Shown here: positions 1-12,758 of the stretch, in pieces | Layout: every line of letters starts with the position of its first letter | How positions within the stretch are numbered: the stretch's first letter is position 1 | Origin: Bactrocera neohumeralis | Taxonomy: Eukaryota; Arthropoda; Insecta; Diptera; Tephritidae | Length of the DNA: 64,000 nucleotides | Assembly (NCBI RefSeq): GCF_024586455.1 | Contig: NC_065919.1 | Coordinates: 18,222,017 to 18,286,016, forward strand | Direction of reading: 5' to 3' | Position numbers and translations under genes: made by a program | Notes under the pieces: model-generated | What the model saw: the letters and a program-made list of their open reading frames with translations, nothing else | What the model was told of the DNA's origin: nothing | Database searches by the model: none

Positions 1-270
1 AAAAACATGAGAGACCTATATGTCAAGCTTCGAAATCGAATGTGAAACGTCTGGGTCACGTGCTTATGAATGGTCGCGTTAGAAAAATTTAATCTTTTAC
101 TAAGCGTCCGAGTTGTTATTCGACGATTTGCATCGTCCTACGATTTTATTTTATCCACATCGACTAAAAGATTCCTTCCAGGATCAATGACGGGACAAAA
201 TTTTGCAATTCTGGCTTTGGCACTCAATCAACACGTCTTCTACGTACGCATCACATAGTTTTCACCTTGC
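1..270 (-). pseudogene. mariner transposase fragment (N-terminal HTH region), off the left edge
   Basis: Read on the minus strand, this stretch gives the linker and second helix-turn-helix of a mariner transposase: a GRNLLVDVDKIKS-like segment followed by DANRRITTRTLSKRLNFSN and ATIHKH. Family members have a GRP linker, then a DNA-binding helix beginning with 'R.TTREIA..L..S.STV..HL'. Mariner transposases bind terminal inverted repeats and cut and paste at TA sites. Here a stop (KS*DD) and a frameshift after the HTH break the frame. The catalytic domain would lie beyond the window start. No terminal repeat is visible. The call rests on motif resemblance over about 60 codons, so it is only moderately secure. 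Confidence 0.45.
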
Positions 271-388
271 TTGAACTGAATTTTTACCCTTTTGATAGTA
301 AAATAGTAAAATATGTCGAAAATGCTGTTTTCGATCTTCAATCTTCGATAATACGCCAAACAAAAACTATTCAAAAAATTTAGGAATA

Positions 389-1060
389 TTTTGCGGCGAT
401 ACTAGCCTTGAACTCATTTACAATGCTTTGAGGGTTGGTCAAGGATTGCGTAACCTCGTTATCAATAGGATCGAATCTCTTTGCGATAAGACTTGTATGG
501 GTGCCAAGCCACAGTGGAGTCGCAGGCAATTGTAAAGTTGATGAGATAGTAAGGAAGGAATAGGAGCGGATCGATGCTCCGCTTCGGACAGCTTGGCCAA
601 AGCTGGGCAAAGCTGCGTTGTCCCAAAATCCTTGTGGCCCAAGATTGATCGCAAAAGATCTAGTGATCTTTTTGCCCTCAGTAAGGCTAGCCTCTCCTAG
701 TTGTGGGGGTTTTAATAGGCCATTTCCCTATTGGTGTCCATACTGAAAGGCTGGGAGTCTTACCAGGTACCATTTGCAGAATCTGTATGGAAGAATACGA
801 GGTGGAATCAACTCAACACTTTCTTCTTGACTGTCCCGCGTTTGGGAGGTCAAGACTTAAACATTTAGGAACGCATACCTTCAAATATTTTACCGCACTG
901 GCGGGAATGGAAATTAAACGCCTCTGCAAATTTGTATTGGCCATTAAGCGTTTTTCTAATTTATAAGTTCTAACAGAGGAGTTCTTCGTTTCTATGGCTT
1001 TACAAAGGACCACATATAGTAGTCCACGTGCGATCACGTGTCATCTAACTTAACCTAACC
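389..1060 (+). pseudogene. Jockey-clade non-LTR retrotransposon, 3' end (RNase H and zinc-finger tail)
   Basis: The plus strand encodes the end of a Jockey-type ORF2. First comes the RNase H region, with AAILALNSFTM and then WVPSHSGVAGN near 508-540, matching the family motif WVPGHSGI.GNE. After a gap and an in-frame stop (VRKE*ER) comes the C-terminal CCHC knuckle CRICMEEYEVESTQHFLLDC (about 775-835), preceded by GHFPIGVHTERLG. RNase H removes the RNA strand during target-primed reverse transcription. The segment ends near 1045-1060 in a CTAACTTAACCTAACC tail, the same TAACCTAACC-type tail as the other Jockey pieces here. It is 5'-truncated, with no reverse transcriptase domain and with frame breaks, so it is dead. 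Confidence 0.75.
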
Positions 1061-2449
1061 CGTTAGAAATCCATCAGTAAATTTGGCTTCAACTTTTGTT
1101 TTGAATTCATCGCATTATTTCAAGCATTTGTTCGTTGCTCCATTATTGAGTCTTGCACTTCTCAAACGGTTACTAATATAAAAACTACATAGTTTACTAC
1201 AAGGAACCATAATTTCGAGCAATAATTACAAGACAGTGTACGGAATACCGATTCATAAAGAGTTCCTGAGGTCTTAAGCTCAGGTCTCAAAAAAAAAAAA
1301 ATAAATAAATAAAAAGAAAAGTTTAGAGGTTATCTAAAACCAATGGTACAAAAAAGCTCCAAAATTAAGCCAATTGAAGCTATTGAACATCTTCTGAGCA
1401 GTAATCATTCATCAATTCTATAAAATACTATTTTTTTATTTTCTTATTAAAAAAAAATAGTATGAACTATTGCTATTCATGCCACTCACTAACACTAACT
1501 TAGTGCATAAGTATAGCTATAAAAAGGTTATGTACTCCAAACTGTAACCAAATTATTATAGCTATCATAAAATAAATTTTTACTATAAAAAAAAACATAT
1601 AAATTTTATAGTTTTCGATTACACTGAGCACCCTCCCTATTGTGTGGTTCTCCTTTTACTTGCAGCTATTAAATGGCTTAAATAGCATATTTTCACTATT
1701 ATTGGGAATGAACGATAAAACGAACGATTTATCTTCTAAACTGAAGCGTCAAATGACGCCACTTTTGGGGCCAGAACGCCAAGTTGCAAGTGAACATACA
1801 AGGGTGTGGTAACAACTAATTGAACTGACTGCCATCTTAATACTGTTTTATAACTGGTCTTGCCACTGGTTTCAACTTTCGCTCTCGTTCTTCATAACAA
1901 CTTAAAACTTGACTTTCTCTACTTTGAGACTAGCAAATAATAATTTAGGCCCCAATATTTAATAAGGATGAATGAGGTATGATTCTGCGGGATTTCCGCA
2001 ATAAATACCTAAACTCTCCCCGATGGATTGGATATTTTTTGGACTCCTAATTTTTTAAGCTTATATTTGACCGCCAATGAATTGATTGGACCTTTTAAGC
2101 GTGGCTTTGGATCTAAAAATTTGCAATTGGCCAGATATTCCTCATGCGATCCACTTCAATGTAGTATAAGCCTTCATGAAATTTATACCTACGAAATATT
2201 AAAACTTTAACAATATCGTCTGTCCAAGTTGTCTTTCTTAAGAACTAACGGCTTTCCAGACTAATTTGATAAAACAAATTCAACTCAATAGTTTCATCGT
2301 CTCTAAATTAATTAATTAACCAAATAGTGAGATGAGTAAATTCTACTCTCAACCAATCGATCTGACACCTTATAAGTTCTACTAATGCAGAATGATGAAA
2401 CCGTGAACAAATCCGACCTGAACGTTTTGAAGTGATCGTAAGAAAAAAT
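1061..2449. other. AT-rich sequence without recognised gene
   Basis: Contains an A-rich run with AATA repeats near 1289-1318 and A/T runs near 1430-1460. Short open frames here (for example 2028-2210) resemble nothing I know. I see no RNA gene or element boundary. Confidence 0.5.
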
Positions 2450-3470
2450 TCTAGAGCTTTGCATGGTCGAATATCGTGTAGAAGATATAATTGATAAGAC
2501 GTCTAAAAAACATGCCTGCTGAACGCATCAACCGCCTCTACAGTTGTCGAAAAACGTGGACCTCTTAGTTTATTTTTTTCGTACGGGAATCAAACGAAGT
2601 CATTCGGTGCCCACATAACTCATCTAATCGTTGTTTTGAGTGCTCGAAAATGCGGTTGTTTCAGTCGAGATGTGAGAGCTCGTATTGTCGTGGTGAAGAG
2701 TGATCCATCTCCGGCGGTTGGTTTTCCTGATTTCTTGAAAGACAACTGACAAACAAATGGTTGTGTAGCACTCCAAATTTACTGTTATGCGTTATTTCAG
2801 TGATATGGTTTCGATAAGTCCAGTTTTTCAACAAAAAAAAAAAAACAGGCAACCATTCGCTTGGAAGTTCCTCGGCCGCGAACAACTTTTGTTGGGTTTA
2901 GCTAATCTGGAAGCACACATACAGTTGATTGCTGCTTACTTTCGGGCTCATCACATAAATCCTCGATTCATCAAGTGGCAAATTGTTTGGGATCCAAAGT
3001 AAACATTCTTTTTGTACAATCAAATGTTCAGGCAATATTGACCTTGGTCTCTAGTTATCTCTTCTAACTCACGATAGGTCACACGATGATCTGCCAATTT
3101 TACTTTACACATAACATCAATAGTTTTTGGAACAAGAACTGATTTTGTCACGAAATTCGTCTTGGAGTGAGCTACTACCTCGATTCAATTCCCCATACCA
3201 TCCATAAAACTGTTTCTTGATAGAGTTTCGCTAAAGTTTGAATTCAGTTCACTGCTGCACTCTTTTTCAGTTAATCCATGACGAAATTAAAAAAAAATAA
3301 TCGCGCGAAAATGTTTGCAATTTAATTATTTGGCCGGGTTGAATATTTTAAGTCACTGTAAACAACACAAATAGTATGTACAGCAAAAAAAATGTCAAAC
3401 TTTACGAAAAAATTATGCGTTGCCATATTGCAACAAGAGGATTGCCAAAAACGGCAAAAAAAAAACCATA
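2450..3470 (-). pseudogene. mariner-like element (TACGTAGGTTG group), copy A
   Basis: A degenerate minus-strand mariner aligns by eye with copies at 7390-8343 and 36990-38130. From right to left it holds the 5' region with GTCAAACTTTACG, the N-terminal half (3050-3300), and the catalytic stretch near 2650-2760, which reads WITLHHDNTSSHIS in one frame. HHDN carries the second catalytic Asp of a DD34D mariner. The downstream HPPYSPDLAPND region is blurred near 2590-2640. There are multiple frameshifts and a homopolymer A run inside the gene (2831-2844). The left boundary is approximate and no target duplication is clear. An old, immobile copy. Confidence 0.65.
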
Positions 3471-4776
3471 TCATCCAAAGAGAACTGTCGACCCGGACCA
3501 GTCGAACTCCAATTACTTTTTGATGCACCCGCGTATGTTATTTTAAAATATATACATACATATATGTATGGAGGTATAGTGCAATACATATTGCCATAGT
3601 AAAAAGCATACTAAAAGAATATAAGAAGCCGATGAACTCTGCTTATTGTATCCGACAGCGTAGAAAACTCACTTGTAAATGTAGTGAACGAGTTAAAGTG
3701 ACTGCTCCGCACTCGGAATAATTTTTCATGTGACTTCAAAGTCTCGCTATTTGTCTGTGATAAAGCTCTCATAGTGAGGGAAATATTTATGTATACATAC
3801 ACACATACCTACATGGCTGTATGGCCGACATGTTGGACTTAAATACGCAAGGAGCTCATATCTCAGTGCCTGTGGCTCCTGTCTGCTGTGCAACTTATCT
3901 GCACTTAAAAAAAAAAAACAAAAAACAAAAAAATATAAAATTAAAAAAAAATGAGGAGAAATTCTAAAAGCTGCATTTAGAGTTGAAAATCTCGTCAATT
4001 TTTATTTTTTTCCATCACGTCAACCCACTACTTCTTAACTACTTACGTACTTACGTACATACTTAAGTCATTTTTCATTCTCTTGCCACATTTTTACGGG
4101 CTTGCAGCTTAGATTGAGTAAACGCGGTAAAGTTCGTAAAAGTTCTCAAATTAAAGTGGGAAAAATTAGAGGAATTATTTTAGCTTAGACAAAAGCGTAA
4201 AGGAGCGCCATAAGAAGCATGCCAGCGTGGCATACAATTCGAAAAGACTTGAATACATACATACCTACATACATGTATCTATATGTATGTAAGTCTGCGA
4301 AACGATAAAGTAGAGAACAAATATCTATATATGTATAAAATATATATGTTTATAGCCGCGCCAAGCACTGTTAGCCAAAGGAAGCATTACCGCATGCCGG
4401 GCAAGTCGAGCTCCCAGCCAAGCGCAAACAAGCTGAGCGCCAGAGTGGTAAGCAAATATACGAGTCGTATGTAGCTTAGAAGTGCGAGTAAACGAAAAAT
4501 AAAAAATCTGTGTATAAACTAGTCAATACCTATTGTGTGTGTCCAAAGACAATGCGCCCCAAGCTCCATTGCTGCAGCTTTTTTTCATTCGTTTTCTGTT
4601 GGCCTTATTCGGCGAGCGCACGTGGCAACACATATTTTCTTTGACACTTTGCAGGTGATGTCTCAAACATCTGCGCCAACTGGTCTCCGGAGCTATGGAA
4701 AAAATTTGCAAGCACAAACAATAGGCATACATATATACACATGTTTACTCACACTACATTTGCGTATGAATGTAAA
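3471..4776. other. apparently single-copy AT-rich spacer
   Basis: Holds ACATACATATGTATG-type runs (3553-3570, 4250-4290), a long A-rich tract (3906-3950) and a short ACTTACGT repeat (about 4040-4068). No coding stretch is convincing. The two overlapping open frames near 4523-4813 lie on opposite strands and show no family motif. Confidence 0.5.
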
Positions 4777-5629
4777 GGGTGATACATTTCGAGGTTCTCT
4801 ACTTTTTTTTTAAAGAAAACCCAAAGAAAGTTAGTATTTTGTGGGGAATGTTTATTCTCAATTCTTTAAAATGTTGGCCACGGCTATGTCTCAGATGGTC
4901 CATCCGTTGAGTCCAATTTTCGATGACTCGTTCGAGCATTTCGACTTGTAACTGGCGAATGATACGCATGATGGTTTTGCTCTGAATCGAAGCGGGATTG
5001 TCCGCATAGACTTTAGACTTTACTTATCCTCACAGGAAAAATTGAAACGGTGTGATATCACACGATCTTGGTGGCCAATCGACCGGTCCAAAATGTGAAA
5101 TTATCTGCTCCACAAAGTGTTCTCTGAATAAATCCATTGATTGAAATGATTAGTGGGAAGTGGCGCTGTCTTGTTCAAACCGAATGTCGTCTTGGTCACG
5201 AGCTTCAATTTAAGGCATCAAATAGTCGGTTAACATGGCGCGATAACGGTCGCCATTGACGGTTACGTTCTCACCGGTATCATTTTTGAAGAAATATAGA
5301 CCGATGATGCCATACAAACTACACCGAAACGTTTTTTCTGGATGAAATATAAATTCTTGAATCTCTTCAGGTTCCTCTTCGTCCCAAATGCGGAAAATTT
5401 GCTTGCGTACTGGAATTGTTCTATTCGGTCGAATATTATCCAATAATGAATGCGAAGCACAAGGAACACATTCTTTACAGAACATGAATTTTCGTAATAA
5501 AGTTGAACGATTTGCAAACGTTGTTCAGACGTAAGTATTTCCATGATGAAATGCCAAACAATACTGAATAAAAATAACATGACAGTTGTCTGAAGGCTGT
5601 CGAAAAATGGCACGCCACTTGGATCACCC
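4777..5629 (-). mobile_element. rosa-type (DD41D) mariner relative, internally deleted, with termini
   Basis: The left end reads GGGTGATACATTTCGAGG and the right end GGATCACCC, giving matching 8-9 bp tips. The minus strand encodes MEILTSEQRLQIVQLYYEN (from about 5543), the N-terminus of this transposase group, then jumps over a deletion to FRIWDEEEPEEIQEF and FFKNDTGENVTVNGDRYRAM (about 5230-5400). The remaining DNA toward 4860 corresponds to the QQDGA catalytic block and C-terminus, with frameshifts. In this group the last two catalytic Asp residues are about 41 residues apart; I recognise this as the rosa subfamily of tephritids. At 853 bp it is shorter than the 1.2-1.3 kb I expect for a full element. 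Non-autonomous. Confidence 0.7.
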
Positions 5630-5893
5630 GTTATATTAATCAACATATAAATCTTTCTTTGTCTACAATTAGTGGTGGACCTAGTGTTTAGATTGAATGA
5701 GGGAGGCTATGTGTGGTAAGTTTGTCGGCCAATAAGCCGCACTCAAACGCGACCTGATTAGTTTCATTAGAGCTGCCTTTAAATAAGAACTGGTCGCACT
5801 CTGAAGACTCATCTTATACTTTTTATATAGGATTATGATATATCTAGACCTCCGCTGGGGATTTTAAATACTCTCTACACTTGCACGAAATTG

Positions 5894-6353
5894 TTAAGAC
5901 AAAATGAAATGACATTGTGAAGGCCTCAGTTTTGGCCATAACCTCGTCATTCGAAGAAAATTTCTGAAGACCAGAGCTGGTGAAAACGGTGAATATGGAT
6001 TCAATTCGAAGCCCAATTCATGGATTTTTGACATCGTTTTCACTGACTTTTCGCACGGTGCATTATCTTGGTGAAACAGAAAAGTTTTCCTTAAAATTCG
6101 GGGGTTTTCAGCGATTTCGTTCTTCAAACGATCCAATAAGGCTATCTGACAATTGTCAGATTTATACAAGCACCTTCTGAAGATTCGGGCTAACAAAATC
6201 ATATGGATTTAATTCTAGTATTGACCTGTTGAGTGTCTGTTTTCGAACTTTAAGAGTCATTTCAACGGTTTTCGATGTCTGATTCCCAGTATCTTCAGCT
6301 AAGGTCGTCCCCAATTCGGTGTACACCCACTTTATAAACGGCATTTCTTTCAT
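5894..6353 (-). pseudogene. mellifera-type mariner transposase fragment, catalytic region
   Basis: On the minus strand, codons in 5894-6202 read ALLDRLKNEIAENP and then FLFHQDNAPCEKSVKTMSKI followed by HELGFELNPYSPFSPALV. HQDNA carries the second catalytic Asp, and the PYSP.SP segment leads toward the third. This matches the block seen at 35990-36080 and 47725-47790. The leftmost part is the frameshifted C-terminus. No inverted repeat is visible at either side, so the copy is truncated at both ends. The stretch 6204-6353 is less certain. Confidence 0.65.
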
Positions 6354-7389
6354 ATTCCAAGTTTACATTGATGTATCATGATTACTAACTATGAACCAAG
6401 TTGATTATTCTTCAGTGCTCACACTTTTCTCCATTTAACTCCATTTTTTAAAAGATCCTCCAATACTGCTCATTTACCCTGTATTTTCAAACAACCGAAC
6501 AGCCAGCCGTCATCGCTTCATTACTTCCTTCAATCCGTTTCAAAGTTATCGCTTAATTTCTTAAAGCGACCACATTTAAACCAAATCTACCTCCCAGGGA
6601 TTTGCTAAGTTGTATCACTTTTCGTTTACCTTTCGTATTATTTCCCAATAAGTAACGAATTTTAGCAAATATTCATGTACTTATGTAGTATCTACGTAAG
6701 TAGTGTGAGCACTGTCTAAAGTGCAAACATATTTATCAACAAATATTTGCGAATTCATATAGGAGATGCCCGCAAGCGGCACTTTGCGAAAGAGCAGTTT
6801 TCTGAGGAAAGGACCACAGCAACAGCTAACATGCATTTTAGTGCATATACCCTGTAGGCATAGCCAAAACTGAATCAGGACGGAAGCAATGGAAACAAGT
6901 GGTGGCGAACCACATCTGGTATACCCGGCATACTTTTGAAAGGACGAGAACTAGACTAAAATGGAGAGTGTATTAGGCCAAAAAAGTGTACTCGAAAGAA
7001 TTCGACTGTTTAAACGTTTGGCACATAATTGTGGTCCCATATTACCTGTGTTTGGACATGTTTACTATATGTCTGCCCATTAAAAATAAACAACATTTTT
7101 TTGTAGGATATACATAAATACATATATGTACATATGTATGTCTTCAAGGTTGTATCACCAAAACTATTACCCGGATCAACGTTCGCATTTAGAACAAGAG
7201 TTTAATAAAAAAATTATAAAAATAAAATCAATTTTCAAACTCATTACGTCTCTACATGATAAGGTTTTCCAAAATCAGCAAAAGATATTAATTTCAGTAT
7301 AGATCTCTTAAGAGAACCATTGCGCCAAAAGCAGCTGATTATATTTTGGGTTTCCAGAACAAACACGAAATTTTACTCATCGAAAATTA
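6354..7389. other. no gene recognised
   Basis: AT-rich spacer with an ACATATATGTACATATGTATG-type run near 7110-7142. No open frame above background and no element ends seen. Confidence 0.5.
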
Positions 7390-8343
7390 CATTATTGTTT
7401 TCTAAAAATATTCGCCATTAATATTTACATACTTTTGCATGAGTTTGTACCAATTTTCGAAGCATTTTAGCTATCTAATTGAGGTATCTCTCCTTAAGTT
7501 GTCGAAAATCATGAACCTGTGATTATTTTTTACGAACGCGAATAAAAAGAAGGCATTCGACAGCAAGTCGGGACTATACGTCGGGTGAGTTATGAAATCG
7601 ATGTTTTCAGGTTCATTTTGTGGTTTTTTGAGAGACCCGATTTCAGTGGTTGGTTTTCTTGATTTCTTGACAGACAACTGGCAAACAAATGGTTGTGTTC
7701 AACTCAGAATTTACTATTTTGTGTTGTTTCAACGGCATGGTTACGACGGGACCAGTATTTCCAATAAAACCGGCAACCATTTTTGCTTAAAAACAGGTGT
7801 GGGCTCCAACGTGAGCCTATTTTTTTTTAAAGTGAAATGTTCATGCAATATTGAATGTATGCTGGTCCCACTAATGTCTATAGTTGTCTCTATCTCGCGA
7901 TAAGTCACATGACGATCTTGTAATATCTGTTTGCGTACAGCATCAGTAGTTTCCGGAACAATAACTGATTTTGCACGACCTTCCCGAAATTCTGCTTGGA
8001 ATGATCTACGACTTTGATTGAATTCATCATACCATCAATAAACAGTGGTCCTTGATGGAGCTTCATCTCCAAAAATTGAATTAAGTTCATCGATGCACTG
8101 TTTCTGAGTAAATCAACGATTAAAGATTTTAAAAAATAATTGAGCGAAAATGTTAAATAACGAATCATGTTTTGGTGTGAAGAATATTTTAAGTTACTTT
8201 AAACAACACAATTAGCGGTCATATGTCAAAATGTTCTGAGCATGCATACCATCAAAAATGTCAAACTTTACGATAAAATTGTGAGTTCCCAGTTTGCAAT
8301 ACAAATGTTGCCAAATGCCGAAATATAAAAGCGAACCTACGTA
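7390..8343 (-). pseudogene. mariner-like element (TACGTAGGTTG group), copy B
   Basis: The right end is GCGAACCTACGTA, the reverse of the TACGTAGGTTG-type terminus. Going left, the minus strand encodes N-terminal mariner sequence. A frame-corrected reading by eye gives a CIDEL-like helix, a WYDEFNQSRRSF-like segment and HVTYREIE-like wording, split between frames at 7905-8168. The C-terminal block NIDFITHPTYSPDLLSNAF (about 7560-7620) corresponds to HPPYSPDLAPNDFF; the catalytic Asp of PND is replaced (SNA). Several frameshifts separate these blocks. It is the most complete of the minus-strand copies of this group. The left boundary is approximate. Confidence 0.7.
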
Positions 8344-9879
8344 CAAAATTATTTAGGCCATATTTAGTAGAGGCTAGACGAAAAATTTTCACCGAAGTTG
8401 TATGGATAATGGATTATTATAGATTAAAACATTTTAATATCGGTATTCTGCTTGAGACGATTGTCTCATGTCTCTAATTGTCACAATAGTAATTTAGTGA
8501 CTCTGTTAGTCAGGAGCCTAATTTTGGTATTCTGGCAGATACAGCAGATTATTAGTGACATGAGATTAAAACCGATATAAGACTTTGCTAAGATCGGCAA
8601 ACGCGCTTTTGAAGTGATCACGTGAACTAAGAGTGAGTGTGGGCAATCATAGAATCCATTTTAATAATTTGACTGCACCACTTGGTATTGGTAAAGATTA
8701 ACAGTGAAGAAAATGAGTGGCGCTTGTCCAGATTGTAGTTTCGTCTTACCAAAAGGTTCGCCAGAAGTAATATTTTTATTATTTTTACACTAACTAAACA
8801 CGAGTTCTTACAAGCCCTGTCCTCTTAAGCACTTTCTTTCTTAGATTGTCCAATCTTAGTCAAAAAGTTTTATTCGACCAATCTTTTAACGAGATAATTA
8901 AAGCAGTTATGAAGAGAAACATTGCTTAAGTACTGTTGGTCGTACAGATCTGAAATTTTTTCTGGGGTTGAGCACAAGTTTTACTCTTCTCAATTTATTT
9001 TGAAGATATCAATGCTTGTCAGCCTTCGTGGCTTATTCCAAAACAGCTCATTAAAATGGTATTGTTTTTCACATGGCATGGTTTACTGGGACAAAGTCAG
9101 CCGTTTCTACATTTTCAGGCCATTTTCCTTGCGCTTTTACGATATGTTCTCCGCTTTAATTGGCTAATTGGTTTTCAGATGTTGCCGTTGGTGAGAGGAA
9201 AAATAAAACTGAAAGAATTTCACAAATTCGTTTATTTCAAATTCTCCTAACTCAATTCCGTATCTCATCATTCGGTTGTTTCTCAGTTTTTTTCGTTTTG
9301 ATTACCTGGATTTGCGAGACATGCTTTTGAGTTGTTTTCATTTCTTGTTTTTCCATTTGTATTTTGACACGAAGTAAAATGCAAATACACATGCTTTTCA
9401 TGCCATCGTCCCGCTTGTCATGGCCTACATTCATTATGTGAAAATCTTGAAATATTTATTCCGCTTGTGTGCATATTCTTTGTGTTTATTACCTTAGGAA
9501 AACCGAAGGACAGTTTGTGTGCACTCACTAAGTAATTCACTCTCAGTTGTTAAGGAGTTTTTTTTTACTTGAATTACTTACGTAATGAAATATGGGCAAT
9601 CAGCCTGATGAACTTGAAAGCTTTAAGTGAAATTTTGCATAATATGCATACATTTCAAAAATCTTAAATCTTATAAGTAATAGACATAACATTTTCATAT
9701 AATTTCCTATAAAAATTCTTAGGCGGCCTACGAACGTCCGAACGAATTGCGAAAGAAATATTTTTCGTGACAGAAATATACTCGTAATTTTGAGATTGGC
9801 TATTATTACTAATACTAAAACTATATTTTAACATACTTTTCGTTGTTTACTCTGAAAAATATTGGCATCTTACTATGAA
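8344..9879. other. no gene recognised; weak inverted repeat
   Basis: A weak inverted pair, ATATCGGT at about 8437 and ACCGATAT at about 8575, brackets 150 bp that also has a repeated GGTATTCTG. The open frames at 8922-9434 carry no motif I recognise. The rest is AT-rich. Confidence 0.4.
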
Positions 9880-10865
9880 GCACGGCTCAATAATTTTCTT
9901 TCTTGCATTTCTAGTTGTCTCTTATAAACTTTTAAATGCCCAGCATGCCAATAATAAAGGCAGGTATCATGAAGAAATTTTGCTGTTGGCATCTTTCTCG
10001 ACATCAAGTGGGCTTCCAATAATGTGCACCTGGAGGCGGTAGTTAAATCCCTCGAAAGGTTTGTTGTGCAATCGAACCTAAAGTTTTTCATATATAGTCT
10101 TTTTTGCGATGGTAAGGTCGTAACGTAAAGGTTAATAGTGGTAAAGGTTAACGGAGAAACTCAGCAAGATTCCCACTGCTTTAGATGGTTAGCGACCTAT
10201 TTAAAGATGTCGGCGAACGAGGTTGTCGGGTGATATCCTATGCTGACGATGGTGTTCTTATGGTAAAAATAAAATTCCTATATACCGTCGTTGGGCTAAC
10301 CGAAGGATACCTCAACCTGGTATCCAACTGTGCGAATAGAAGTGGTTTAGCCGCCAACCCAACTCACTTACTGTGCGCTCAGAGCTAGTCAAGGAGTGTA
10401 TGAATGTCCTCACTGAAATAACAACAAGCTACTACTTGTTTGGTTGCCTGTTCAAAATGGAATTGCTGTCAACTGCAAAGCCGAAGTGTTCAGCTGACAT
10501 CGAATTGGGGCCGAGTTGGATATCCATTAGTATCTTGCGTTTTAGCAATGAACCAATTGACCTCGCGTGAGCTTATCAGGCGCCGGTCGCCGTTGAAGGA
10601 GATTGAGGTGGAAATATCAATGCACTTTCTCCTCTATTGTCCTTCTTTGCCCGATTGAGGCTGAATCATCTCAGTAATCTTAGCTTCGGCAAAACACAAG
10701 GCATAGGCGAAACAGATATTAGCCCTTGAAATTTCTGGCAGGCTTTGATATGTAAGGGTCTTATGACTCTTAAGAGCTTATAAGTACCACAACAGACCGG
10801 CGTTCTTAGCTATCCAGATGAGATCCCTGTTAGGATCGACCTCAAAACATAACCTAACCTTCTTT
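9880..10865 (+). pseudogene. Jockey-clade non-LTR retrotransposon relic (RT, RNase H end, 3' UTR)
   Basis: Plus-strand reverse transcriptase pieces are recognisable. FLDIKWASNNVHLEAVVKSL (about 9995-10055) is the RT block that normally reads F.DIEGAF.NV. Then DLFKDVGERGCRVISYADDG (about 10200-10260) includes the catalytic YADD. A deletion joins this to C-terminal sequence with GRVGYPLVSCVLAMNQ and MHFLLYCPSL, the end of the zinc knuckle. The 3' UTR (10780-10865) has AAGTACCACAACAGACCGGC and ends in TAACCTAACC; the same UTR occurs at 28690-28780, so the two are one family. Stops and deletions make it non-functional. Confidence 0.75.
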
Positions 10866-12244
10866 AATTATCGACTTTTTGTTGGAGAAAACGAACGTTA
10901 GAAAATGGATATAGCTGAGGTTAAGCTTGGTAAAAAATAATATGGAAACGGCTTATTACTCAGAAAAAAATCTCGGTGCAATAAGATCAAATCTCTTTAT
11001 TGGCTAGCACGGTTTTGTACAACAAGCATATGAGAATCCATATCTAATCCTCAGAAGGCTGGTATGATTACAAAGCCACAGACTACCCACTTCTTCAAAC
11101 CTCTCATTGGTGTATCCATTTAGATTCATACCCTCAATAAGTAAATCTTATCTGCTTTTCATAACGCAATTGTGATCCGTTTCTTTTCAGCCTTAAAAGC
11201 TCGATATTCTTTGAAGCAAAAGTTAGGAAGTACGCATAATTTCGATACCGCTGACTCGTTATATCCCCCAATCCGATGTGTGTCTTGACTGCATTTGGCT
11301 AAGATATGCATTTTAAAAGAAATCTTATGAAATACTTATGATCGATTCACATACAACTTTCCTCGCTTTCCTTGACGATTCATGCAAAAAAATTCTCGAC
11401 GTATGCCTTTCTGTCAAAGCAAATTTATGACGCAAAGCGAAGCAAAGTAAGAAAAAGTTGTATTATAATGGCCCACTAATGTAACAGTGATGCCGACACT
11501 ACGTCAAAGATTACAATTCAGAAATTTAATGAACTTAAAGTTGTAGTTCTTTGGCATCAGCGATGCTTTATGGGAGTTATTCGTGGAACCACACTTATAA
11601 TGAAATGAGAAAATTCGGAAAACCAGCCAAACTTCGTCATCATCAAGTAAAGACTTCTTGCGTAGGGAACAGGAATCTTAAAGGAAACTTTTGTTATAAT
11701 TTCATACTTCGTCGTGACCCGAATTTAAGAGTACTCCAAACGAACCATCTTCTAGGCATTTACTCTTTTTCGAAGAACTTTTTTCCGCCTCTTCGCCAAA
11801 AGACGTTTTTGTGGTATTTTTATGTAGTGGATTTATCTGAACAACACTGTAAAAATAAATACAAAAGCGCATCACCAAGTTTACATATAAAATATTTCTC
11901 ATAAATATGTATGTGTAAAATCCTAATATAGTAGGTATCCTTGTGCACGTAAGTCTGTTGAACGAACACCCTAAGTGACGCTGTTGGTCATGCAGAAACT
12001 GCTCATGTCCATTGTGGTTGGGATGCGGTTGCCCAGGCAGTGTTGAGTGGTAGCTTGTGCAAACATTCGGCTCTTTTTAAACTTTGCCTGCGGTTGCCGT
12101 AGCCTCCAGAACCTGAGAGCCACTCACTTGCGTTAGATTCATATATTTAGTACACACATGCATCTATATTTTTCCATTATCTCCGTTTGTAACAGGATAA
12201 TTTACTTCGCAAATATGGGAGGTTAATTCTGCAAAATATATTAT
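10866..12244. other. no gene recognised
   Basis: The longest open frame, 117 codons at 11551-11904 on the plus strand, has low-information composition and no recognisable domain. I treat it as chance. A slightly GC-richer patch lies at 11950-12130. Confidence 0.45.
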
Positions 12245-12758
12245 AGGTTAATTAATTGCAACATTGTGTACACAGAGTACTTAGGCAAGTAAATAGACAA
12301 ATAAGTTTCACCAGTAAATCTTCAACGCGTAGTTCTTTAAAGCAATTTACTTGGAAAATATTACATGAATCCATTTCAGTGACCCAATTTATGAAATTGC
12401 ATCAGTCAATGGATTTATTGAGAGAACACTTCGGTGTGATCTAACACCGTTAGACATTTGCCTGTTGGGATATGTAAAGCCTAAAGTCTATGCGGACAAT
12501 CCCGCTTCGATTCGGACCTTCGAGCAAAATACCAGGCGTATCATTTGCCAGTTACCAGTCGAAATGCTCGAACGATTCATCAAAAATTAGGCTCAACGGA
12601 TCTGAGACGTAGCCGCGGCTAATATTTGTAAGATATAGTCTTCAAAAAATAAATGCCAAATAATGTTCTTTCGAATGATAAGAAACATTCGCCATTAAAT
12701 TTGAAGTTTTTGCGTTTTTTCTTAAAAAAAAAGTAGGGAACCTCGAAATGGATCACCC
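12245..12758 (+). pseudogene. rosa-type mariner relic, 3' portion with right terminus
   Basis: The right end AGGGAACCTCGAAATGGATCACCC mirrors the left end of the copy at 4777. The plus strand encodes a short N-terminal piece (FTWKILHE, near 12350), then MDLLREHFG, and after a junction LTPLDICLLGYVKPKVYADN (about 12446-12505). The Asp of TPLD is the third catalytic residue of this group. The C-terminus RRIICQLPVEMLERFI follows. The middle catalytic domain is missing, so the copy is internally deleted. Stops appear after ERFIKN. Confidence 0.7.

Noticed and set aside
11551..11904. 117-codon plus-strand frame
   Set aside because: No recognisable domain, no conserved motif, basic low-information composition.
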